From DASUPK01 sp963797265 (GTDB lineage Bacteria > Actinomycetota > Thermoleophilia > Solirubrobacterales > 70-9), in contig CAWCOY010000002.1 in NCBI GenBank assembly GCA_963797265.1, positions 620,001 through 684,000 on the forward strand: 64,000 nt of DNA, written 5' to 3'. Made by a program: the position numbers and the translations under genes. Shown in pieces: positions 58,615 to 64,000 of the stretch. Under the pieces are notes generated by a model. It saw only the letters and a program-made list of their open reading frames with translations. It made no database searches and was not told where the DNA came from. Within the stretch, counting starts at the first letter, position 1, and the number at the start of each line of letters is the position of its first letter.

Positions 58615-59982
58615 ATGGCCAGCAAGGACGCTTTCGAGGTAATCGAGCCTGCTACCGAGCAGGTTTTGGCGGAGGTTCCGCGCGCCGGAATCGAGGAGAC
58701 CGACGCCGCGATCGACGCAGCGAAGTGGGCCTTTCCCGGCTGGCGGGCGGTGGCGCCCGGCGAGCGCTCCGCCCTGCTCCACCGGCTCGCAAACGCGATC
58801 GAGGATCGGGCCGGCGACCTGGCCAAGCTCGAGGCGCGCAACGCCGGCAAGCCGATCACCGACGCGCGTGGGGAGATGGGGATGGTGGTCGAGACCTTCC
58901 GCTACTACGCGGGGGCGCCCGAGCGGCTGACGGGCAAGACCATCCCGGTCGCCGGCGGCATCGACATGACCTTCCGCGAGCCGCTCGGCGTCGTCGGGCT
59001 GATCACCCCCTGGAACTTCCCGCTCACGATCGCCTCCTGGAAGATCGCGCCGGCCCTCGCAGCCGGCAACACGGTCGTGCTGAAGCCGGCCGAGCTCACG
59101 CCGCTGACCTCGCTCGAACTCGAGAGGATCGCCCTCGACGCCGGCCTTCCCGAGGGAGTGCTCAACGTCATCTCCGGGCCTGGCTCGGTCTGCGGGCAGC
59201 GGCTGGTGGAGCATCCCGATGTCGCCAAGATCGCCTTCACGGGCTCCACCGAGGTGGGTCGCCGGATCGCCGAGAGCGCCAGCGCCACGATCAAGAGGGT
59301 CACCCTTGAGCTCGGCGGCAAGTCGGCCAACGTGATCTACGCGGACGCCGACCTCGCCGCGGCCTCCGCCTCGGCGCCGATCGCCGTCTTCGGGAACGCC
59401 GGACAGGATTGTTGCGCCCGCTCGCGCATCCTGGTCGAGCGCTCGGCGATGGACGAGTTCATGTCGGAGCTCAAGGCGACGGTGAAGTCCATCACCGTCG
59501 GCGACCCCCTCTCCGAGTCGACCCAGATGGGCCCGCTGATCTCCGCTGACCAGCTCCACACCGTCGCCTCCTACGTCAATGGCGACGCTCCGGTCGCGAT
59601 TCGCGGCTCGGTTCCGGACGGCCCCGGCTACTGGTTCCCGCCCACGGTGCTCGCGCCGGTCTCCAACGACGCCCGCCCCGCCCGTGAGGAGATCTTCGGC
59701 CCAGTCGCCTGCGTGATCCCCTTCGAGGACGAGGCGGAGGCGATCCGGATCGCCAACGACACCATCTACGGCCTCTCGGGCTCAGTCTGGACGCGCGACG
59801 GCGCCAAGGCGATGCGGACCGCCCGGGCGATCGAGACGGGCGTGATCTCGATCAACTCGAACACCTCGGTCCGGGTCTCGACCCCGTTCGGCGGCTTCAA
59901 GCAGTCGGGCGTCGGCCGCGAGCTCGGCCCCGACGCGCTCGATGCCTACACCGAGGTGAAAAACATCTACTACGCCACCTAG
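58615..59982 (+). CDS. aldehyde dehydrogenase (gamma-aminobutyraldehyde-type)
   Basis: A 455-aa ALDH. The NAD site lies around FTGSTEVGRRIAESA, Glu232 in LELGGKSAN and the catalytic Cys266 in NAGQDCCARS. Pro-Trp-Asn-Phe in TPWNFPL is conserved. It should oxidise gamma-aminobutyraldehyde or a glutamylated form, in line with the PuuA- and PuuD-like neighbours. Its stop codon is the first part of the REP-like repeat cluster. Confidence 0.92.
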   Translation: MASKDAFEVIEPATEQVLAEVPRAGIEETDAAIDAAKWAFPGWRAVAPGERSALLHRLANAIEDRAGDLAKLEARNAGKPITDARGEMGMVVETFRYYAGAPERLTGKTIPVAGGIDMTFREPLGVVGLITPWNFPLTIASWKIAPALAAGNTVVLKPAELTPLTSLELERIALDAGLPEGVLNVISGPGSVCGQRLVEHPDVAKIAFTGSTEVGRRIAESASATIKRVTLELGGKSANVIYADADLAAASASAPIAVFGNAGQDCCARSRILVERSAMDEFMSELKATVKSITVGDPLSESTQMGPLISADQLHTVASYVNGDAPVAIRGSVPDGPGYWFPPTVLAPVSNDARPAREEIFGPVACVIPFEDEAEAIRIANDTIYGLSGSVWTRDGAKAMRTARAIETGVISINSNTSVRVSTPFGGFKQSGVGRELGPDALDAYTEVKNIYYAT

Positions 59983-60009
59983 GGGGTCAGGTCTTGCAAT
60001 CCAACATCC
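59981..60009 (+). repeat. 29-bp direct repeat, copy 1
   Basis: A 29-bp unit built on GGGGTCAGGTCTTGCA plus ATCCAACATCC. It starts inside the TAG stop of the aldehyde dehydrogenase gene. An identical copy lies at 60032-60060, after a 22-bp spacer. Its sequence resembles REP elements linked to IS200-like (RAYT) transposases. The RAYT gene is not in this window. Confidence 0.85.
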
Positions 60010-60031
60010 AGGCTGAAGATGTCCGCCAACC

Positions 60032-60060
60032 AGGGGGTCAGGTCTTGCAATCCAACATCC
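60032..60060 (+). repeat. 29-bp direct repeat, copy 2
   Basis: An exact copy of 59981-60009. Its GGGGTCAGGTCTTGCA part (60034-60049) can pair with the inverted copy at 60082-60097. Confidence 0.85.
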
Positions 60061-60081
60061 GCCAGGCACAAGGTGTCGTAA

Positions 60082-60097
60082 TGCAAGACCTGACCCC
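60082..60097 (-). repeat. 16-bp inverted copy of the repeat core
   Basis: TGCAAGACCTGACCCC is the exact reverse complement of the 16-base core in copies 1 and 2. With copy 2 it makes a 16-bp stem and a 32-base loop. The next bases AAGGGG serve as the ribosome site of the SDR gene. Confidence 0.85.
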
Positions 60098-60109
60098 AAG
60101 GGGTGGGTG

Positions 60110-60856
60110 ATGGCGGGGCGGCTCGAGGGGAAGGTGTGCGTGATCACGGGGGCGGCGAGTGGGATCGGGGCCGAGACCGCGCGCCTGTTCGCTGAGCAGG
60201 GCGCCCGTGTGGTCGGCGTCGACCTGGCGGAGGGGGCCGAGGGGGAACTCGCCCTGCGGGCCGACGTCGCCGACGAGGACTCGGTTCGCGAGATGTACGC
60301 CGAGGCCACGGAGGAGATGGGCCGCATCGACGTGCTCTTCAACAACGCAGGGATCAGTCCCGACGACGACGTCTCGGTCCTCGATACCTCGCTGGAGGCC
60401 TGGCAGCGGGTCCAGGACGTGAACCTGAAGTCGGTTTTCCTCTGCTGCAAGCACGGCATCCCGCACCTGCTCGAAGCCGGCGGCGGCTCAGTGATCAACA
60501 CCGCCTCGTTCGTCGCGGTGATGGGAGCGGCCACCTCGCAGATCTCCTACACGGCCTCCAAGGGCGGCGTGCTGGCCCTCTCCCGTGAGCTCGGGGTCGA
60601 GTTCGGCAAACGGGGGGTGCGAGTCAACGCCCTCTGCCCCGGCCCGGTCAATACGCCGCTCCTGCAGGAGCTCTTCGCAAATGACCCCGAGAAGGCCGCG
60701 CGCCGCCTGGTCCACCTGCCGATGGGCCGCTTCGCCGAGGCGCGCGAGATCGCCCAGGGCGCCCTCTTCCTGGCGAGCGACGACAGCTCCTATGTGACCG
60801 CCTCGACCTTCCTGGTCGACGGCGGCCTCTCGGGCGCGTACGTCACGCCGGAATAA
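60110..60856 (+). CDS. SDR family oxidoreductase
   Basis: A 248-aa short-chain dehydrogenase. TGAASGIG near residues 12-20, NNAGISPDDD, and the catalytic Tyr147 and Lys151 in YTASKGG; the end reads VDGGLSGAYVTPE. Cofactor preference looks like NAD(H) from an Asp after beta-2 (VVGVDLAEG). The substrate is unknown. The ATG at 60110 has AAGGGG 6 bases upstream, donated by the repeat cluster. It overlaps the TetR gene by 14 bp. Confidence 0.92.
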   Translation: MAGRLEGKVCVITGAASGIGAETARLFAEQGARVVGVDLAEGAEGELALRADVADEDSVREMYAEATEEMGRIDVLFNNAGISPDDDVSVLDTSLEAWQRVQDVNLKSVFLCCKHGIPHLLEAGGGSVINTASFVAVMGAATSQISYTASKGGVLALSRELGVEFGKRGVRVNALCPGPVNTPLLQELFANDPEKAARRLVHLPMGRFAEAREIAQGALFLASDDSSYVTASTFLVDGGLSGAYVTPE

Positions 60857-61433
60857 GCGCGACCAGTACCCGCTTCGCCGTTGCTACCAGGGTCTCGCGC
60901 GGGACCTCGGGGTTGTCAAGCGACCAGAGGGCAAGACCGGCACCGCCGGCCCGCAGGAACTCGGCGAGCGGCTCGACCTGGCCCTTCGGTATGCCGCCCT
61001 GGCCTCGAACGAACCGGGCGAGCACCTCGCGGGCCCGATCCTGATTGGACCGCCGAACCTCGTGGATCTCGGCGTCGCCGCCGCTGTCACGGAAGATCAT
61101 CCGCCAGGCATAGCCGTGCTCCGACACGTAGTCGAACCAGGCCTGGAGGATCGCCTCAACCCTCTGCTCGAACGCCAGGCCGGCGGGCACACGCTCGAAG
61201 AAGCGGGGGAGATCGGTGCGATGCCGCTCGAGCAGCGCGAGATAGAGCGCCTTCTTCGAGTCGAAGTGCCGGTAGAGAATCGGCTTGGTGACGTGCGCGG
61301 CGGCGGCGATCTGATCGAGGGTGGTGTGGGCGTAGCCGCGCTCACCGAACAGCCGCCCGGCCGCCCCCAGGATCAGCTCGCGGCGCTCGGCCGCGGGCAG
61401 GCGCTTCTGCGGGGTGGACGCCATCAGGGCCAT
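60843..61433 (-). CDS. TetR family regulator (third)
   Basis: A 196-aa TetR protein: HTH with FGERGYAHTTLDQIAAAAHV and recognition helix VTKPILYRHFDS. The C-terminal domain includes FDYVSEHGYAWRMIFRD. Its recognition helix differs from the two TetR proteins at 20-21 kb. A perfect 20-bp palindrome lies 10 bp upstream of its start, between it and the DUF4383 gene. Alternative start 61424. Confidence 0.9.
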   Translation of the reverse strand: MALMASTPQKRLPAAERRELILGAAGRLFGERGYAHTTLDQIAAAAHVTKPILYRHFDSKKALYLALLERHRTDLPRFFERVPAGLAFEQRVEAILQAWFDYVSEHGYAWRMIFRDSGGDAEIHEVRRSNQDRAREVLARFVRGQGGIPKGQVEPLAEFLRAGGAGLALWSLDNPEVPRETLVATAKRVLVALIPA

Positions 61434-61442
61434 AGTGTTGCT

Positions 61443-61462
61443 AAGTTACCAGTCGGTAACTT
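61443..61462. promoter_or_regulatory. perfect 20-bp TetR operator palindrome
   Basis: AAGTTACCAGTCGGTAACTT, two perfect 8-bp arms with a 4-base centre, lies in the 52-bp gap between divergent TetR and DUF4383 genes. It should be bound by the TetR protein and control both. Confidence 0.7.
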
Positions 61463-61485
61463 GTCCACCACACAGGAGGTGCCCG

Positions 61486-61962
61486 ATGAGCACAGCGCAG
61501 GCAACCGCCCATCCCACCCGGCTCCTCGAGCTCGAGCGCCCGCTCCAGCCCGTCCAGTGGGCCGCCATCCTTGGATCGATCGTCGTCCTGGTCTGGAGCG
61601 TCCCGGGGCTGATCGCCAATCCCGACTTCAGCATCGGCGACTCGGCGACCTCGGTGCGCGTGCTGGGCGTCGACATGAACGGCTGGCACGCCGTCTCAGG
61701 TCTCCTGGTGGCGGTACCCGGCTTCCTCGCCGCCCTGCGGCCGAGCTGGTCCGCCCTCTTCAACCTCGGCGCCGCCGGCGCCTTGCTCTCCACGGCGCTC
61801 TGGGCACTGCTCAGCACCCAGGTCGCGGCCGGCCTCTTCTACTTCCCAAATGGCGGTGTGGACGCGCTGCTTCATCTCGCCACCTCGACGATCTTCCTGG
61901 CGGGGGCCGCCCACCACTACTTCACGAACCGTCCTGCCCTGGGTCGCCGTGGGCGACCTTAA
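61486..61962 (+). CDS. DUF4383-like membrane protein
   Basis: A 158-aa protein of four membrane helices: WAAILGSIVVLVWSVPGLI, then VDMNGWHAVSGLLVAVPGFL, SALFNLGAAGALLSTALWAL and DALLHLATSTIFLAGAAHHY. The NGWHxxxG and HLATS motifs are DUF4383 hallmarks. The ATG has a strong AGGAGGT ribosome site. It should be repressed by the divergent TetR protein. The function is unknown. Confidence 0.85.
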   Translation: MSTAQATAHPTRLLELERPLQPVQWAAILGSIVVLVWSVPGLIANPDFSIGDSATSVRVLGVDMNGWHAVSGLLVAVPGFLAALRPSWSALFNLGAAGALLSTALWALLSTQVAAGLFYFPNGGVDALLHLATSTIFLAGAAHHYFTNRPALGRRGRP

Positions 61963-62008
61963 ACAGGACAGTCTCTGAGCTTCGCGGCCGTCCCACTGAT
62001 GCCGCGCG

Positions 62009-62713
62009 CTATGCGACGGCGTCTAGGAACCGGCCGCAGAGCTCGCGGCCGACTCGGTTCCACTCGGCGATCTTTTCGTCGGTCTCCGCGCGCAGCGCCT
62101 CGGGGTCGATTCCGATCCGCACCGCGTCCTCGTCCGAGCGGTAGTCGTCGATCCAGCGGCTTACATCGGTCGCCGTCACCTCCGCATGGAACTGGATTCC
62201 CCAGGCGCGCTTGCCGATCCGGTACGCCTGCGGGCAGATCGGGGTGCGCGCCAGGATCGCAGCGCCCTCGGGCGGCACCGCTTCGTAGCTGTGCCACTGG
62301 AAGCCGGTGAAGCTCGGCGCGAGCGGGCCGATCACCGGGTCGGAGGCGCCTTCGTCGGTGACCTCGACCTCGAACCAGCCGATCTCCGGCTCGCTGGCTC
62401 GGCGCGCCTCCCCGCCAGCCGCACCGGCGAGCACCTGGGTGCCGAGGCAGACAGCCAGGATCGGCATGCCGTCGTCGAGCATCGCCGCCAGGAAGTCCTT
62501 CTCGAAGCGGAGCCAGGGGTGGCGGTCCTCCTGGTCGGCGTGCATCGCTCCGCCGAAGGTGAGCACGGCGTCGTACTCGGCGATCTCGCGCGGAGGACCC
62601 GTCCCCCGCTCGGAGAGCATCCACTCCTCCAGCTCCACGCCGCGCTCGCGCATCTCGTCGGCGAACACGCCGGGGCCGGCGTCCGCTTGATGGACAACGG
62701 CGAGGGCGCGCAT
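62009..62713 (-). CDS. class I glutamine amidotransferase-like protein
   Basis: A 234-aa protein. It starts MRALAVVHQADAGPG and contains AVLTFGGAMHADQ, nucleophile PILAVCLGTQVLAG, FQWHSYEA and IQFHAEVTATDVSRW with the His and Glu of the triad. Family members (GuaA-like domain, often with no synthase partner) act on glutamine or small amides. I use ATG 62713 because the conserved core begins there. The longer frame upstream is over the RidA promoter. Confidence 0.88.
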   Translation of the reverse strand: MRALAVVHQADAGPGVFADEMRERGVELEEWMLSERGTGPPREIAEYDAVLTFGGAMHADQEDRHPWLRFEKDFLAAMLDDGMPILAVCLGTQVLAGAAGGEARRASEPEIGWFEVEVTDEGASDPVIGPLAPSFTGFQWHSYEAVPPEGAAILARTPICPQAYRIGKRAWGIQFHAEVTATDVSRWIDDYRSDEDAVRIGIDPEALRAETDEKIAEWNRVGRELCGRFLDAVA

Positions 62714-62747
62714 CGGTGGGATACTGGCGAAACCTGAGGAGGTGGGC

Positions 62748-63158
62748 ATGGACGCGTCCCAACATGTCAGGCGACCGGTCGAGACGGAGGGGGCGCCCGC
62801 TCCCATCGGCCCCTACTCCCAGGCAGTCGTCGCCGACGGGGTTCTCTACTGCAGCGGACAGGTGCCGCTCGATCCCGACACGGGTGAGCTGGTGGATGGG
62901 GGCATCGCGGAGCAGGCGCGCCGCTGCCTGGAGAGCCTGGATGCGGTCTGCCGCGCCGCCGGCACTCAGCTCTCAGAGGCCGCGCGGGTCGGCATCTACC
63001 TGACCGACATGGAGCTCTTCGCGGAGCTCAATGAGGTCTACGCGAGCTTCTTCTCCGAGCCGTTCCCGGTCAGAACCACCGTTGGGGTGGCGGCCCTCCC
63101 GAAGGGCGCCCTGGTCGAGATGGACGCCACCCTGCCCCTCGGCCCGGACTCGGACTAA
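62748..63158 (+). CDS. RidA family deaminase
   Basis: A 136-aa protein with the RidA pattern: GAPAPIGPYSQAVVADGVLYCSGQ, then ARVGIYLTDMELFAELNEVY and VRTTVGVAALPKGALVEMDA, which holds the key Arg and Glu. RidA removes reactive enamines or imines made by PLP enzymes such as threonine ammonia-lyase. The next gene is that enzyme, 15 bp away, a natural pair. The ribosome site is GAGGAGGT. Confidence 0.92.
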   Translation: MDASQHVRRPVETEGAPAPIGPYSQAVVADGVLYCSGQVPLDPDTGELVDGGIAEQARRCLESLDAVCRAAGTQLSEAARVGIYLTDMELFAELNEVYASFFSEPFPVRTTVGVAALPKGALVEMDATLPLGPDSD

Positions 63159-63173
63159 GCAATCCTTGTCGGG

Positions 63174-64000
63174 ATGGCTTCGGCGACCGACACCGTCTCG
63201 CTCGATCAGATCACGCGCGCCCGCGAGGTGGTCGCGGACGTGGCCCGCGACACCCAGGTGATCGAGTCCCGCTATCTCTCGCGGACGGCCGGCGGGACGA
63301 TCGCGCTCAAGGCCGAGAACCTCCAGCGCACCGGCTCCTTCAAGCTGCGCGGTGCCCTCAACAAGATCGCCACCCTGGATCCATCGGTGAAGGGCGTGGT
63401 GACGGCCAGCGCCGGCAACCACGGCCAGTCCGTCGCCTACGCCGCCCGCTCACGCGGACTGACCGCCACGATCTTCATGCCGGAGCGTGCCGCCCTCGCC
63501 AAGATCGCGGCGGCTGAGGAGTCGGGCGCCGAGGTCGTCGTGGGCGAGGATGCCGTGGAGGCGTGTGTCGACGCCGCCCGCGATCGCGCCGAGGCAGACG
63601 GCCTCGCCTTCGTGCACCCGTTCGACGACGCGGCCGTCGTCGCCGGGCAGGGCACGATCGGCCTCGAGCTGCTCGAGGAGGTCCCCGACCTGGCCAAGGT
63701 GCTCGTCCCCATCGGCGGCGGCGGGTTGGCCTCGGGCGTCGCCGCCGCTGTCAAGGCCCTCCGGGAGGGCGTGAGGGTCGAGGGCATCAAGGCGCAATGC
63801 CCGCTCGCCGACGGGATCGCGGTGAAGCACCCCGGCGAGGTCACCGGCCCGATGCTCGACGAGCTGCTCGACGAATGCGTGAACGTGAGCCAGGACGCGA
63901 TCGCCGACGCGATCATGCTCCTGCTGGAGCGGACCAAGCTGGTGGTCGAGGGCGCGGGGGCGGTCGGTGTCGCCGCGCTGCGCCAGGGGCTGATCGAGCC
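63174..64000 (+). CDS. ilvA: threonine ammonia-lyase, cut by window edge
   Basis: The ATG at 63174 opens a frame running off the window. Visible: AREVVADVARDTQVIESRYL, PLP Lys57 in GSFKLRGALNK, SAGNHGQSVAYAAR, PIGGGGLASGVA (phosphate loop) and ERTKLVVEGAGAVG. These are the marks of catabolic/biosynthetic threonine dehydratase, which makes 2-oxobutanoate through an enamine that the adjacent RidA would clear. The C-terminal ACT part, if any, is not in view. Confidence 0.88.
   Translation, partial: MASATDTVSLDQITRAREVVADVARDTQVIESRYLSRTAGGTIALKAENLQRTGSFKLRGALNKIATLDPSVKGVVTASAGNHGQSVAYAARSRGLTATIFMPERAALAKIAAAEESGAEVVVGEDAVEACVDAARDRAEADGLAFVHPFDDAAVVAGQGTIGLELLEEVPDLAKVLVPIGGGGLASGVAAAVKALREGVRVEGIKAQCPLADGIAVKHPGEVTGPMLDELLDECVNVSQDAIADAIMLLLERTKLVVEGAGAVGVAALRQGLIE

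Noticed and set aside
1..64000. CRISPR arrays, tRNA, rRNA, complete insertion sequences, prophage genes
   Set aside because: I found no regularly spaced repeats, tRNA-like cloverleaves, rRNA segments, transposase or phage structural genes. The only mobile-like signal is the repeat cluster at 59981-60097.

Overview
The window is high-GC, densely coded actinobacterial DNA. Small intergenic gaps, frequent ATGA/TGATG overlaps, GTG starts, F420-type oxidoreductases (a Ddn-like enzyme and an LLM enzyme), an MpaB-type oxygenase, a DrrAB-like exporter and a polysaccharide deacetylase-glycosyltransferase fusion all fit Actinomycetota. The mix looks most like a Thermoleophilia/Solirubrobacterales-type lineage, but that placement is inference from gene content, not from a marker gene. 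I see no rRNA, tRNA, CRISPR array or complete insertion sequence.

Layout. 1-7 kb: GNAT and hydrolase pair, lipoprotein, AI-2E-type transporter, MarR regulator divergent from a three-gene ABC exporter, DoxX and DCC proteins. 7-17 kb: deacetylase-glycosyltransferase fusion, small catalase, Ddn-like enzyme, M32 carboxypeptidase, hydrolase, LLM oxidoreductase and several small membrane proteins. 17-19 kb: AIM24 protein with two small proteins and a DHFR-like gene stub. 19-29.6 kb: the most interesting block. Two adjacent TetR regulators with near-identical recognition helices, an MpaB oxygenase and a frameshifted SCP2 gene are followed by a peroxiredoxin, a broken RecQ fragment joined to a TypA/BipA C-terminal fragment, and a six-gene operon (acyl-CoA dehydrogenase, hydrolase, histidine-rich membrane protein, acyltransferase, SRPBCC protein, 44-aa membrane peptide). 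The same pair of palindromes, 20 bp apart, lies over the promoters at both 21.3 kb and 23.8 kb, so these loci appear to form one lipid-related regulon.

30-42 kb: a secreted five-repeat ASH-domain protein divergent from a MoxR-DUF58-transglutaminase operon, an MprAB-like two-component system, a PucR-type regulator divergent from a fatty acid desaturase, and a secreted cysteine-containing protein with an OmpR-type direct repeat in front. 42-46 kb: signalling (GGDEF-EAL with GAF, STAS). 46-60 kb: transport and nitrogen/carbon use. It has two APC permeases and a third that is frameshifted, a glycerol-kinase-like enzyme with two FAD oxidoreductases (one with a BFD-like Fe-S domain), a PuuD-like amidohydrolase, a glutamine-synthetase-like ligase and an aldehyde dehydrogenase. 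Together these resemble a glycerol-3-phosphate module beside a gamma-glutamyl-polyamine pathway. 60-64 kb: a REP-like repeat cluster, SDR, TetR with a perfect 20-bp palindrome, DUF4383 protein, amidotransferase, RidA and the start of threonine ammonia-lyase.

A window-wide regulatory theme is a TANNNT hexamer ending 6-7 bases before an ATG/GTG with no Shine-Dalgarno sequence, the known geometry of actinobacterial leaderless transcripts. Two divergent gene pairs are driven from spacers of only 23-24 bp that carry one such hexamer per strand.
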